DNA from: Hyphomicrobiaceae bacterium
GTDB lineage: Bacteria > Pseudomonadota > Alphaproteobacteria > Rhizobiales > Hyphomicrobiaceae
DNA length: 53,070 nt
NCBI GenBank assembly: GCA_025351355.1
Contig: JANXWC010000072.1
Span: 1 to 53,070, forward strand
Reading direction: 5' to 3'
Numbering within the stretch: the stretch's first letter is position 1; each line of letters begins with the position of its first letter. This document shows, piece after piece, positions 32,245 to 41,993 of this stretch. The translations under genes and the position numbers were made by a program. The notes below the pieces were generated by a model. That model was not told where the DNA came from, did not search any database, and saw only the letters and a list, made by a program, of their open reading frames with translations.

Positions 32245-33213
32245 ATGGTGTCTGAACTCGCGAGCCTATCCGAACTCGTCACAATCCGGGATTTTCTGCG
32301 CTTTGCGGTTTCTCGCTTTCGGGCGGCGGAACTCAGCTACGGGCACGGCACAGTAACGGCGCTGGACGATGCGGCGTTCCTGATACTGGAAACGCTGCAT
32401 CTGCCAATCGACAATCTTGAACCTTGGCTGGACGCGCGATTGACGCGGGCCGAGCGAACGCTGCTGACGGGGGTTATCGAGGACCGGGTGGTTACGCGCA
32501 AGCCGTCCGCGTATCTGACGCATTCGGCCTATATCGGACCGCACCGGTTCTTTGTCGACGGTCGGGTGATTGTGCCCCGCTCGTTCATCGGCGAGCTGCT
32601 GTGCACGGATGACGGCGCAGCGCTGGATCTGGCGCACGAGCCGGAACGCGTCTTGGATCTGTGCACGGGGTCGGGGTGTCTGGCGATCGTCGCAGCCCAC
32701 CGGTTCGCGCAGGCTCATGTCATTGCGGTCGATGTCTCGCGCGCCGCGCTCGAAGTCGCGAAAGAGAACGTAAACCGGCACGGTCTCGCGGCGCGTGTGC
32801 AGCTGCAGGAAGGCGATCTGTTCGCCGCGCTCGGTGGCAGCCGGTTCGATTTGATCTTGTGCAATCCGCCGTACGTGACGAATGCGGCGGTGGCGTCATT
32901 TCCGGCGGAGTACAAAGCCGAGCCCGTGCTCGCGCATAGCGGTGGCACCGATGGCATGGACCTGGTGCGGCGCGTGATCGATACGGCCGGCGATCATTTG
33001 GCACCTGATGGCGTATTGGTGATGGAGGTGGGACAGGGCCGCGACATACTCGAACGGGATTATCCAGGCCTGCCGTTTTTGTGGCTCGATACGGAGTTGA
33101 GCGTGGGCGAAGTCTGCAAGCTCGAAGCGGCCGACGTCCAAACGGCTTCACCGCGGCCTCAGCGTCGCGGCAAGTCGCGAGCTGCCGGGGAAAAAGCCGC
33201 ACGGCGAAGCTGA
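32245..33213 (+). CDS. prmB: 50S ribosomal protein L3 N5-glutamine methyltransferase
   Basis: PrmB methylates a glutamine of ribosomal protein L3 using SAM. The 322-residue protein has the HemK/PrmC-like helical N-terminal part, RVLDLCTGSGCLAIVAAHRF (SAM site), AVDVSRAALEVAKENV, and CNPPYVTN, the catalytic N-P-P-Y that holds the glutamine amide, followed by PxEYxxEP (PAEYKAEPVLAHSGGTDGMDLVRR), which is the PrmB rather than PrmC version. I took the ATG at 32245 with AAGGGG upstream. The C-terminal 25 residues are basic and probably disordered. Confidence 0.93.
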   Translation: MVSELASLSELVTIRDFLRFAVSRFRAAELSYGHGTVTALDDAAFLILETLHLPIDNLEPWLDARLTRAERTLLTGVIEDRVVTRKPSAYLTHSAYIGPHRFFVDGRVIVPRSFIGELLCTDDGAALDLAHEPERVLDLCTGSGCLAIVAAHRFAQAHVIAVDVSRAALEVAKENVNRHGLAARVQLQEGDLFAALGGSRFDLILCNPPYVTNAAVASFPAEYKAEPVLAHSGGTDGMDLVRRVIDTAGDHLAPDGVLVMEVGQGRDILERDYPGLPFLWLDTELSVGEVCKLEAADVQTASPRPQRRGKSRAAGEKAARRS

Positions 33214-33290
33214 GTTCCCTGTGGGCAGGCGCCGGTGTGTCATTGCAAGTCAGTTGAATAGGCTTAGGCTCGCCGCGAATCGGAGGGGCC

Positions 33291-35147
33291 ATGGCAGGGG
33301 CAAGGCAGGCGCGTACGGCGGCGGATAGCGGAGACAGTGCGCCATTCCTGAATGTCGCACACTCCGCGCGTGGCTTGGTATGGCGTGAACGGCTGGCGCA
33401 CGTAGACATCAACCGCGCCATCATGATCAGCCAACGACACGGTTTGCCGGAACTGCTGGGGCGTGTCATTGCCGCGCGCGGCATCGGCGTCGATGATACG
33501 CCGGTGTTTCTCGATCCGACCTTGAAGGCGTTGATGCCTGATCCGAGCCGTTTGCAGGGCATGGACGCCACTGCCGCGCGACTGGCAGACGCGGTGCAAA
33601 AGCGCGAGAGCGTGGCCATCTTCGGCGATTATGACGTGGATGGCGCCTGTTCATCGGCGCTGATGAGCCGCTTCTTTGCGGCCCACGACATGACCTCGCG
33701 CATTTATATTCCCGATCGGTTGTTTGAAGGCTATGGCCCCAATCCGGCGGCGATAGAATTGCTGGCGAAGGACGGCGCACAGTTGATCGTTACGGTCGAT
33801 TGCGGCACAACCAGTCATGAGCCGCTGGCGGTGGCGAAAAAACTCGGCGTCGATGTGCTCGTGATCGATCACCACCAAGCGGATGCGGTGCTGCCGGATG
33901 TCGCCGCTGTGGTTAACCCAAATCGGCAGGATGACCTGTCGGGGCTCGGACATCTGTGTGCGGCCGGTGTTGTTTTTCTGGTGCTGGTGGGGACCGTGCG
34001 CGAGTTGCGCCGGCGCAAGCACTACGACGGCGGGCGGGCGGCGCCGGACCTGCTACAACTGCTCGATCTCGTGGCGCTGGCGACAGTGTGCGACGTGGTG
34101 CCGTTGCAGACGCTCAACCGGGCCTACGTGGTCAAAGGTTTGCAGGTGATGAAGGCGCGGCAAAACACCGGCCTGCGCGCGTTATTCGATGCGGCCGGCC
34201 TGGATTCCGCGCCGACCACCTATCATCTCGGATATATTCTCGGGCCGCGCATCAATGCCGGCGGGCGCATCGGCGATGCCGCGCTTGGATCACGTCTGCT
34301 GTCACTCGACGATACCACGGACGCTGCCAAGATTGCCGAGACGCTCGACCGGCTCAATCGCGAACGCAAAACGCTCGAAACGCAGATGCTCGAGGAGGCA
34401 ATGGCGGAGGCCGACCGGCTGGTCGATGAAACGCCGGAATTGCCGCTGATCTTGGTTGGGTCTGAACGCTGGCACAAGGGCGTCGTCGGGTTGGTCGCAA
34501 GCCGATTGACGGAGCGGTTCCATCGACCCAGTTGCGTTATCGCCTGGGCGGGCGAGGGTGGCGCGAAGCTGGCTGAGGGAACAGGGTCGCTGCGGTCGGT
34601 GGGGGGGGTGGATATCGGCGGCGCCGTGCGTGGGGCGGTGGCGAAGGGATTGTTGAAGAAGGGCGGCGGTCACGCCATGGCGGCGGGCCTGACGGTGGGG
34701 CGCGACAACGTAGAGGCGTTGAAGGCTTACCTGTTCGATGCGCTGAAATCGTCGTCCAGTCGCGCGCGGGCGACGGCCAGCCTGGAGATCGACGGCGCGT
34801 TGACGCCATCGGCAGTCAACGCCGAATTCATGAGCCTGATCGAACGCGCAGGGCCATACGGGCAGGGCAATCCGCAGCCGCGCTTCGTTTTCCCGTCGCA
34901 TCGGGTAAAGTTTGCCAAAGTGGTGGGCGAAGCACATGTGCGATGTGCACTGGAGGCCGGCGACGGCACGCGTATCGACGGCATCGCGTTCAGGGCGGCG
35001 GGCCAGCCGCTGGGAGATCTGCTTTTGGCGGCCAACGGCGGCATGCCCATCCATGTGGCCGGTACGCTCAAGCGCGATACTTGGGGGGGACGCGAGAAAA
35101 TCGACATGATGATCGATGATGCCGCCGATCCCAGGCGACAGAGTTAG
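33291..35147 (+). CDS. recJ: single-stranded-DNA-specific exonuclease RecJ
   Basis: RecJ degrades single-stranded DNA 5' to 3' in recombination and mismatch repair. The 618 residues show DHH-family motifs: G112-D-Y-D-V-D-G118, VTVDCGTTSHEP, D193-H-H195, and LATVCDVVPLQTLNR, then LGPRINAGGRIGDA, and the DHHA1 part with ERWHKGVVGLVASRL and KKGGGHAMAAGLT, ending in an OB-like domain. The start is not firm: a leader of about 25 residues precedes recognisable homology. Downstream of prmB by 77 bases on the same strand. Confidence 0.96.
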   Translation: MAGARQARTAADSGDSAPFLNVAHSARGLVWRERLAHVDINRAIMISQRHGLPELLGRVIAARGIGVDDTPVFLDPTLKALMPDPSRLQGMDATAARLADAVQKRESVAIFGDYDVDGACSSALMSRFFAAHDMTSRIYIPDRLFEGYGPNPAAIELLAKDGAQLIVTVDCGTTSHEPLAVAKKLGVDVLVIDHHQADAVLPDVAAVVNPNRQDDLSGLGHLCAAGVVFLVLVGTVRELRRRKHYDGGRAAPDLLQLLDLVALATVCDVVPLQTLNRAYVVKGLQVMKARQNTGLRALFDAAGLDSAPTTYHLGYILGPRINAGGRIGDAALGSRLLSLDDTTDAAKIAETLDRLNRERKTLETQMLEEAMAEADRLVDETPELPLILVGSERWHKGVVGLVASRLTERFHRPSCVIAWAGEGGAKLAEGTGSLRSVGGVDIGGAVRGAVAKGLLKKGGGHAMAAGLTVGRDNVEALKAYLFDALKSSSSRARATASLEIDGALTPSAVNAEFMSLIERAGPYGQGNPQPRFVFPSHRVKFAKVVGEAHVRCALEAGDGTRIDGIAFRAAGQPLGDLLLAANGGMPIHVAGTLKRDTWGGREKIDMMIDDAADPRRQS

Positions 35148-35292
35148 TCGGGATTGCGGTAAACGAAGCTGTCGACGACAAACGGCGCCGATGGTAAAGG
35201 CAACTTGGTACGAAGCGACCGCGGTGCGGGGCGCGGTCTTATGTCGGGTGGGGATGCCGTGCATGACACGGCGGGTTGACCAAGGGGACACG

Positions 35293-35913
35293 ATGGGCCG
35301 CGATGGGACGCAATCGCGCGGCGCATATGCGCTTGCGTTTTTAGTGGGATGCGCGGCAGCCGTGTCGGCGGTGACCGGGCGCGCGCAACAACCGCCGACG
35401 ACTGTTGAACTCGCGCCGCGAGCCGAGAAGGCGCGAGCGTTGGCGCATCTGTACAGTGAAAAACTGCGTGCTGGCGTGGTGCAGGCGCTAAAAGAGACCG
35501 GTCCTGTAGGCGCGATCGGTGCGTGCAATACGCTAGCACCCGAGCTTAACAGCAGCGTGACTGACGAATCGACGTTTGAGATCAGCCGGACTGCATTCCG
35601 CGTGCGCAATCAGGAAAATCTCCCGGATGCCTGGGAATTGGTGGCCCTTGAGCTGATGCAGAAGGCGTTGACCGGCGGCGCCGATCCAAAGACGCTGGAA
35701 ACCTATGACGTCGTGACGACCAACGAAGGGCAGCGGTTGTTTCGCTATATGCGGCCGATCATGATGCGCGAGCCGTGCCTGGTTTGTCATGGCCCGAACG
35801 TGGCGCAAGAGGTCAAGGCCGAAATTGCTAAGTATTACACTGACGACAAGGCGGTCGGCTTCAACGTCGGCGACTTGCGGGGAGCATTCAGTCTCGTGCA
35901 GCAGCTGGATTGA
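35293..35913 (+). CDS. DUF3365 (Tll0287-like) exported haem-binding protein
   Basis: The 206-residue protein has an N-terminal signal (about 10-32, ending R-A-Q) and a Tll0287-like domain: LYSEKLRAGVVQALKETGPVGAIGACNTLAPEL, SRTAFRVRNQENLPDAWE, and C162-L-V-C-H166, a c-type haem site. The C-terminal YYTDDKAVGFNVGDLRGAFSL is standard for the family. Such domains occur in redox sensors and as stand-alone periplasmic cytochromes; function unknown. ATG 35293 has AAGGGG at good spacing. It is convergent with the next small membrane protein gene. Confidence 0.87.
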   Translation: MGRDGTQSRGAYALAFLVGCAAAVSAVTGRAQQPPTTVELAPRAEKARALAHLYSEKLRAGVVQALKETGPVGAIGACNTLAPELNSSVTDESTFEISRTAFRVRNQENLPDAWELVALELMQKALTGGADPKTLETYDVVTTNEGQRLFRYMRPIMMREPCLVCHGPNVAQEVKAEIAKYYTDDKAVGFNVGDLRGAFSLVQQLD

Positions 35914-35922
35914 GAGCCGCCG

Positions 35923-36180
35923 TCACAGGAAAAGCTTGGCGATCAGCAGCACGATGGCGGCGCCGATGGCTGCTTCGACGATATTGTCGAGCACTGCGCC
36001 GAGACCAAGTTTCCAACCCATGAATTGGAACAGGTAGCTGCCGACGAAGGAGCCGAGCACACCGGCGATCAGATAGCCGATCACGCCGCCGCGCGGGCTG
36101 CCGACGACAAAACTGCCGAGCCAGCCGGCGAAGATCCCGAACAAGGCCGTGACGACAAGGCGGCGGGTCTGTGCGTCCAT
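35923..36180 (-). CDS. GlsB/YeaQ/YmgE-family small membrane protein
   Basis: The 85-residue protein has three membrane helices and the family's Gly-rich repeats: FAGWLGSFVVGSPRGGVIGYLIAGVLGSFVGSYL. Members are stress-linked inner-membrane proteins of unknown mechanism. GGAGAG precedes the ATG at 36180. It follows the phosphodiesterase gene by about 100 bases on the same strand. Confidence 0.85.
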   Translation of the reverse strand: MDAQTRRLVVTALFGIFAGWLGSFVVGSPRGGVIGYLIAGVLGSFVGSYLFQFMGWKLGLGAVLDNIVEAAIGAAIVLLIAKLFL

Positions 36181-36280
36181 GAGGCTCTCCGGATAAATCG
36201 TGTCGGCAGATGAACAGAGTGTGTGCACCCTATGGAACATGCCACAGTGTGGCCGACTCGTGCCGCGGCGTCGAGACCGT

Positions 36281-39200
36281 TCAGCCGCTGCGCGCGGGGC
36301 GAACAAAGCGAGCGAGGGGATCAGCCGGCTTTGCACTACGTTCGGCCTGATTACTGACGTCAGTGGCGGGATCTGATGGCGTATCCGTCGGGGTAGGGAT
36401 GCCGGCCAGCGCGGCGAGACTGGCAGCGATTGCCGGCGGTAATGCCGACAAATCGACTGCCGCCGGCGCCGGGCGCGGCGGCAATGGCGAATAAGGCGAG
36501 GCCGTGATCAAACTTGACGGCTGCACCGGGGGTGGTGGCTGCACCGGGCGTGGCGGCGTCTCGATCATCGATTGAGCAAGCGCGTTGCGGATCGACGCGG
36601 GCATCGGATGGGCATTGGCGGCGGGTTTTGCCGATTGCGCTGTCTGATTCGCGGTTGGCGGCGGCGGCGCCGCCGGTGCTAACGCAGGCGGCACGTGGGG
36701 TGAGAGCACAGGGGACGATGGCCGCGCCATCTGCGCACCCAGCTCGGCAAGGCTATTGGCTGCCGTATCTGCCGTTGCGTTTGCAGCCAGCGGCGGCGGC
36801 CCGGCATTGCGCGGGGGCTGGAAATTTGGCCGGCTCACCTGACCAGGTTGTCGCGCTGCGGCCGGCATGGGTGGGGCAATGCCGCCGGCATTTCGGCCCG
36901 GTGGCTGCTGGGGTGTCGGCATGGGCACGATGCGGGCCGCGTTGCCGAGTTTGGATGCCGCGTTGATGGTCCGCGTCGGCGCGCCGGGTTTTGTGGCTGC
37001 AGGCACTGGTGGCTGGCCAACCGCGACCGGCGCCGCTGCTGAGGCCGCGGGCTTGGAGCGTTCCTTGATGGTGAAGAGGCCGCCGCGCTTGACGCGCCGT
37101 TCGGCCTTGCGCAGTTCCTTGAGCGACTGGGTTACGTCACGCGCCGCTTGCGGCCGCTCGTAGAAAAAGCCCTGTGCAAATTCGCAGCCGAGATCGCGCA
37201 ACGCACTCGCGTCCTGTTCGGTCTCGATACCTTCCGCGACAACCTTCTTGCCGAGCTCGTGGGCCAGCGCGATGACGGAGCGGAGGATGGCGGAAACGCT
37301 GCCGGCCTCACTGCTCCCCTGAACGAGAGCCTTGTCGAGTTTGATGGTGTCGAAGGGGAAGACATTGAGATAGGTCAGCGACGAATATCCGGTGCCGAAA
37401 TCATCAAGCGACAGGCCGGCGCCGACGGCTGCCAACTCGGCCAGCACGCTGGTGGCGTGTTCGGGATTTTCCATCACCAGCGTCTCGGTCACTTCGAGGC
37501 GCAGGCAACCCTTCGGTAGCTTCGCTGTCGTGATGATATTGCGGATCTCATTGACGAGGCCGCTGCCGAGTAATTGCCGACGGGAAACATTGACGCTGAC
37601 GCTGAGCGGGGCTTCCGGCCGGTCGTATACGACATGCCAGCGCTGCAGGTCAGCGACCGCCATGGCGATGACGGCCGAGCCGAGCTTGACGATCAGGTCG
37701 GACTGTTCGGCCAACGGCACGAACTCGGCGGGATCGAGCTTGCCGAGGCGCGGGTGATCCCAGCGGACGAGTGCTTCGTAACCGACAATCTGCTGCGTCC
37801 GCATGGCGTAGATGGGCATATATTGCAGCGTCAGTTGCCGCTTCTCGATGGCGTCGCGCAGATCGGCTTCGAGCACCGCACGCTGGCGGCGGTCGGTTCG
37901 CAGATCCGGGGTAAATGCGAGCACCGCATCGCGACCTTCCCGGCGGGCGCGATGCATGGCGATTTCAGCGTCGTCGAGGATATCGGAGGCTGAGGCCCCG
38001 GCGGTGCGGTCGTAGACGGTGTAGCCGATAGCTGCGGTCGGTGTAATCTCGACGCCGCCGACCTTGATCAATGAGCGAACCGCGATCCGCATGCTGTCGG
38101 CAAGCATGTGCAATTCGCGCTGCGGGCGCTGCGCAAGCAGCAGAATGCCAAACTGATCGCTGCCGATGCGCGCCAGTGTCTCACCGGGTCCGATGAGATG
38201 GCCGAGCCGGCGGGCCAGCGTGATCAATAAGCCGTCGGCTTCAAAATGCGTCGTGGCGGTGGCCATGGCCTGGAAGCGATCGACGTCGATGACGATGACT
38301 GCCGGCTGCACCAGCGGCTCACGCTGCGCGCGCGAGATGGCGATGCCGAGGCGGTCGAGAAACAATGCGCGGTTGGGCAGATTGGTAATGGCATCGTGCA
38401 CGGCATTGTGGACGAACCGCTCTTGGGCGGAACGGCTGTCGGTGGTTTCGCGGACGAGCCCTACGCAACGCGCACGGCGGCGATCAGAAGACGGATCGGT
38501 GGCTGCTTCCAATACGAACCAGCGATAATCGTTATCGACATGGCGCATGCGAAATTCCAAACGCAATTCGCCGTTGCCGGTTTCCTTGAGATTATCGAGG
38601 GCCTGGCGCAGGCGATCGCGATCGACCGCGTGCATGCGATCGAGAAAGACCGGCGCGGGCGCATGCAGGTCGCCGGGGGCGAGGCCGAGCGCTGCTTCCA
38701 TGCCCGCTCCGACTTTTATTTCATCGCGTTTTGAACTCCACTCCCAGACGGCGGCACCAGAATTTTCCAGCGCCAACAGCTGCACACCCTGATCGCCGGT
38801 ACCAAGCGCGTGAACAGGCTCGACCGTGCGGAACGCATACTGGGTGACTGTGAAGCCGATCAACAGGACTATGAGCACGAGGCCGGAAGTGAGCGCGGTG
38901 ACGGCGGCGTCAGTCTGCAGGCGGCCTGCAAAGACGAACGCCATGCCGGTGATCCAGACACCCAGCAGCATCCACACCGGCACCAGCGAAAGTGCGCGAT
39001 CCTGCCCACGCAACGCCAGTGCCACAACGAACACGCTGGCGAGCGAGAAGAGTCCCGCCATCGACAGGCGCGCGAAAGTCGCTGCTAGACGCGGGTCGAT
39101 GAAGGCAAGCGCGACAAGCGCCAATTGCGCCACGATCCACATGCGCAGCAGTAACCGCGGAAAGCCATGCCAGGCGCCGAGACGGAGAAACGTATAAGTG

Positions 39201-40012
39201 AAAATCAACAAGGTGGCGGCGACGCCAGCCTCGGTAGCCGCACGATATTGGGCATTATCTTCAGGGCGGACGGCGAACAGCTTGTGCCAGAAGCCGAAGT
39301 CGACGCACAAATAGGCGAGAACGCACCACGTGAACAGAGCCGCGGCGGGAAAGATGACTTTGTGATTGGCGGCAAATACGGCGCTCAGAAACACCGCCAG
39401 CAGACCGGTGATTCCCAGCAGCACGCCGTAGAGCAGTTGCTTGTTGCGTGCGCGTTTCTCGTAGTCGAGAGCGCGCCATACGGCAAGGCGCGGCGCGGCG
39501 TCGTGGACAAGTTCGACGGCGAAGGTGACCGTCTGGCCAGGTTCCAGGGTCAACCTGTAGGCGTCAGTGCTATCGAGCGCCAGATTTTCCGGCAGAAAGC
39601 CGATGGACGGGGTGACATTTTCGATTTGCCGTGCGTCCAGGCGCGGCGACAGGATACCGGATCCGGTTTGATTATAGCGATCGGCGGTAAGCCACCGCTC
39701 GACACGGGTTTCTGACACGTTGCGCAGCGCAAAGGTGAACCAGTGCGGATTGGAGCCGCGCGATGTAGAGGCGACGGACATGCGATCCGTCAGCCCATCA
39801 GTACCGGGCGCGGTCTCGATCTGCAATTGATCGCCGACGTTGGCTGCGAGCGTGCCGAGTGCATTGATCTCGATACGGTCCGCCTCCTTGCCGACCTCGA
39901 TCGCGGTAAGTGCGCGCGCCGGGATCGTCGCCGTCAAGAGCGACAGCAGCACTGCGGCGAGCCCAAAAAGCGCAGCGGCGAAATTTTTTTCGGATCGTGG
40001 GGCGCGGCTCAT
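36281..40012 (-). CDS. membrane c-di-GMP phosphodiesterase with degenerate GGDEF domain
   Basis: The 1243 residues read: signal/membrane segment (about 9-32), periplasmic 7TMR-DISMED2-like domain (about 50-185), seven to eight membrane helices (about 200-410), PAS-like domain (about 440-560), GGDEF domain with G617-S-D-Q-F621 in place of GGDEF, then EAL domain with E746-A-L748, SVNVSRRQL, LEVTETLVM, LDDFGTGYSSL, KLDKALV and VVAEGIE. So it should hydrolyse c-di-GMP and not make it. The last 220 residues are Pro/Ala-rich and low in complexity. The ATG at 40012 overlaps the stop of the RimJ-like gene (ATGA). Confidence 0.92.
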   Translation of the reverse strand: MSRAPRSEKNFAAALFGLAAVLLSLLTATIPARALTAIEVGKEADRIEINALGTLAANVGDQLQIETAPGTDGLTDRMSVASTSRGSNPHWFTFALRNVSETRVERWLTADRYNQTGSGILSPRLDARQIENVTPSIGFLPENLALDSTDAYRLTLEPGQTVTFAVELVHDAAPRLAVWRALDYEKRARNKQLLYGVLLGITGLLAVFLSAVFAANHKVIFPAAALFTWCVLAYLCVDFGFWHKLFAVRPEDNAQYRAATEAGVAATLLIFTYTFLRLGAWHGFPRLLLRMWIVAQLALVALAFIDPRLAATFARLSMAGLFSLASVFVVALALRGQDRALSLVPVWMLLGVWITGMAFVFAGRLQTDAAVTALTSGLVLIVLLIGFTVTQYAFRTVEPVHALGTGDQGVQLLALENSGAAVWEWSSKRDEIKVGAGMEAALGLAPGDLHAPAPVFLDRMHAVDRDRLRQALDNLKETGNGELRLEFRMRHVDNDYRWFVLEAATDPSSDRRRARCVGLVRETTDSRSAQERFVHNAVHDAITNLPNRALFLDRLGIAISRAQREPLVQPAVIVIDVDRFQAMATATTHFEADGLLITLARRLGHLIGPGETLARIGSDQFGILLLAQRPQRELHMLADSMRIAVRSLIKVGGVEITPTAAIGYTVYDRTAGASASDILDDAEIAMHRARREGRDAVLAFTPDLRTDRRQRAVLEADLRDAIEKRQLTLQYMPIYAMRTQQIVGYEALVRWDHPRLGKLDPAEFVPLAEQSDLIVKLGSAVIAMAVADLQRWHVVYDRPEAPLSVSVNVSRRQLLGSGLVNEIRNIITTAKLPKGCLRLEVTETLVMENPEHATSVLAELAAVGAGLSLDDFGTGYSSLTYLNVFPFDTIKLDKALVQGSSEAGSVSAILRSVIALAHELGKKVVAEGIETEQDASALRDLGCEFAQGFFYERPQAARDVTQSLKELRKAERRVKRGGLFTIKERSKPAASAAAPVAVGQPPVPAATKPGAPTRTINAASKLGNAARIVPMPTPQQPPGRNAGGIAPPMPAAARQPGQVSRPNFQPPRNAGPPPLAANATADTAANSLAELGAQMARPSSPVLSPHVPPALAPAAPPPPTANQTAQSAKPAANAHPMPASIRNALAQSMIETPPRPVQPPPPVQPSSLITASPYSPLPPRPAPAAVDLSALPPAIAASLAALAGIPTPTDTPSDPATDVSNQAERSAKPADPLARFVRPARSG

Positions 40013-40608
40013 GCAGACGCCTCGGGATTGGGATCGTCGCTCAGCCGCGCGAACAACAGGTGGTCCTGCCATTGACCCTTGATCCGCAGATAGTGACGGG
40101 CCATGCCCTCGTTCCGGAAACCGCATTTTTCGAGAACGCGGATGGAGCCACGATTGTCGGGCACGCAGCCGGCTTCGAGGCGATGGAGATGCAGCGTTCG
40201 AAATGCAAACGGGGCCAACAGGCAAAGTGCCTCGGTCATGCGGCCGCGGCCGCTCTGGGGCGTGCCCATCCAATATCCAACGCTGGCGGTCTGAGCAACG
40301 CCGCGGCGAACGGTGGAGAGTGTGATGGCGCCCATTAGGTTGTGGCCTAAGGCATCGAAGATGAAAAACGCATAGCCTGTGTCTTGGGCGTTTTCGCGGC
40401 TATAGTGCTTGAGCCGATGGCGGAAAGTGGTGCGGCTCAGTTCGTCGCGCGTCCACGCGGGTTCGTAGGGTTCCAGTTCGCGGCGGCTGTCGGCGCGCAA
40501 CTCAGCCCAGGCCGCATAGTCTCCCATCACCGGCGCGCGCAGGCTCACATTCCGGGCTTTCAGCTCGAAATCGACGCTGGTGCGTGTCGAGGAGAGTAGG
40601 AAGGTCAT
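40009..40608 (-). CDS. RimJ-like GNAT acetyltransferase
   Basis: The 199 residues match RimJ, the alanine acetyltransferase of ribosomal protein S5, and relatives: NVSLRAPVMGDYAAWAELR, TGYAFFIFD, VGYWMGTPQSGRGRMTEAL (acetyl-CoA site), LHRLEAGCVPDNRGSIRVLEKCGFRNEGMARHYLRIKGQWQDH. The last stretch is characteristic of RimJ. The target in this organism is not proved. Followed with ATGA overlap by the phosphodiesterase gene and preceded by the M16 peptidase gene. Confidence 0.9.
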   Translation of the reverse strand: MTFLLSSTRTSVDFELKARNVSLRAPVMGDYAAWAELRADSRRELEPYEPAWTRDELSRTTFRHRLKHYSRENAQDTGYAFFIFDALGHNLMGAITLSTVRRGVAQTASVGYWMGTPQSGRGRMTEALCLLAPFAFRTLHLHRLEAGCVPDNRGSIRVLEKCGFRNEGMARHYLRIKGQWQDHLLFARLSDDPNPEASA

Positions 40609-40673
40609 CGGTGGTTCAAAATTTCCTGGGCGGGCGCCGTGGCACGTTCGGGTGATTGCGAAATCCTAGGGTG

Positions 40674-41993
40674 TCAGGCGGCGGGACGGTTTGTTGCGTC
40701 GTCGCGTGCAGCGGGCGCCGAATTGAATGCGGCGGTCGCGCGTTGTGCCATGGCTCCACTTTTGCGGCCGTTGCCTACGATGACGGCAGAGGCCGGTTTT
40801 GACGCCAGCATTTTTTCGGCAAACGAGCGGATGTCGGCGGCGGTGACCGCATCGACCCTGGCGACCAGTTCTTCTGCGGGAATGACACGGTTGTGGAGCA
40901 TTGTTTGGCGCGCAACTTGCTCGACCCTTGCGCCGGAACTTTCGAGGCTCATCAGCAGGCCGGCCTTGAGTTGTGCCTTGGCGCGATCGACCTCGCGTGC
41001 GTCGGGCAAGCTGTCGGCTGCGCGTATGCATTCGCTGCGCACGACGTCGATAAGTTCCGGCAACATGGCGTGGCCGGTAGCGGCGTGGATGGTAAACATA
41101 CCGGTATCGCTCAATCCCCAGAAGCCCGAGTAGATCGAATAACAGAGGCCGCGGTGTTCGCGCACTTCCTGGAACAGGCGCGAGGACATGCCCCCACCGA
41201 ACAAGCCGGAAAAGACTTGCGCGGCAAAAAAGCCTGGGTCGCGATAGCCGGGCCCTTCAAAGCCCATCAGCAGGTGGCTCTGCTCGAAGGATTTTGTCGA
41301 ATGGCGTGCACCGCCGGTATAGCGAGCGCGGTCGAATTTGACGGCTGGCGCCTCGGTCGGAGAACTCAACCCGCCGAACAGCATTTCCGCGTGGCGGACC
41401 ACGGTCGCGTGATCGACATGCCCTACGGCGGCAATCACCAGATTGCTCGGATGATAGTGGCGGCCGAGAAAGCCGCGCAGATCGGCGACGGAAAAATTGC
41501 GCACTGTGTCGACGGTGCCGAGGATGGCGCGACCCAGTGACTGCCCGGGGAATGCCACGTCGTTCAACAGATCAAAGGCGATCTCGTCAGGGCTGTCGCG
41601 CGTGGCGGCAATTTCCTGCAAGATAACCTCGCGCTCGCGCTCCAATTCGTCGGCGGTATATTTGGGATCGAGCAGGATGTCGGCGATGATGTCGAATGCC
41701 AGTGCCACGTCAGCCTTCAGCACGCGCGCGAAGTAGGCGGTGCTTTCGAGCCCGGTCGCCGCGTTGAGTTCGCCGCCGACCTGCTCGATCTCTTCGGCAA
41801 TGGCCCGGGCCGAGCGCCGTGTCGTTCCCTTGAACGCCATGTGCTCGAGGAAATGAGAAATACCGTTTTCCGCCGCACTCTCGTGCCGCGCGCCGACCTC
41901 GACCCAGACGCCGAGCGAAACGGTCTCTACATGCGGCATGTGTTGGGTAACGACGCGCGTGCCGTTGGCCAATCTGGTGATGGTACCGGTCAT
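40674..41993 (-). CDS. M16-family zinc peptidase
   Basis: The 439-residue protein is of the processing-peptidase type: inverted zinc motif H47-F-L-E50-H51 (GISHFLEHMAFKGT), downstream glutamates in GGELNAATGLESTAYFARV, and later the non-catalytic half with FGGGMSSRLFQEVREHRGLCYSIYS and G-Y-R-D-P-G-F, all hallmarks of alphaproteobacterial homologues of the mitochondrial processing peptidase beta subunit. The substrate is unknown. The start overlaps the thrC stop (TGATG), so the two genes are coupled, which is the common rhizobial arrangement. Confidence 0.94.
   Translation of the reverse strand: MTGTITRLANGTRVVTQHMPHVETVSLGVWVEVGARHESAAENGISHFLEHMAFKGTTRRSARAIAEEIEQVGGELNAATGLESTAYFARVLKADVALAFDIIADILLDPKYTADELEREREVILQEIAATRDSPDEIAFDLLNDVAFPGQSLGRAILGTVDTVRNFSVADLRGFLGRHYHPSNLVIAAVGHVDHATVVRHAEMLFGGLSSPTEAPAVKFDRARYTGGARHSTKSFEQSHLLMGFEGPGYRDPGFFAAQVFSGLFGGGMSSRLFQEVREHRGLCYSIYSGFWGLSDTGMFTIHAATGHAMLPELIDVVRSECIRAADSLPDAREVDRAKAQLKAGLLMSLESSGARVEQVARQTMLHNRVIPAEELVARVDAVTAADIRSFAEKMLASKPASAVIVGNGRKSGAMAQRATAAFNSAPAARDDATNRPAA

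Noticed and set aside
34302-35609. Minus-strand frame of 435 codons opposite recJ and the DUF3365 gene
   Set aside because: Spans two well-supported genes antisense and has no family features.
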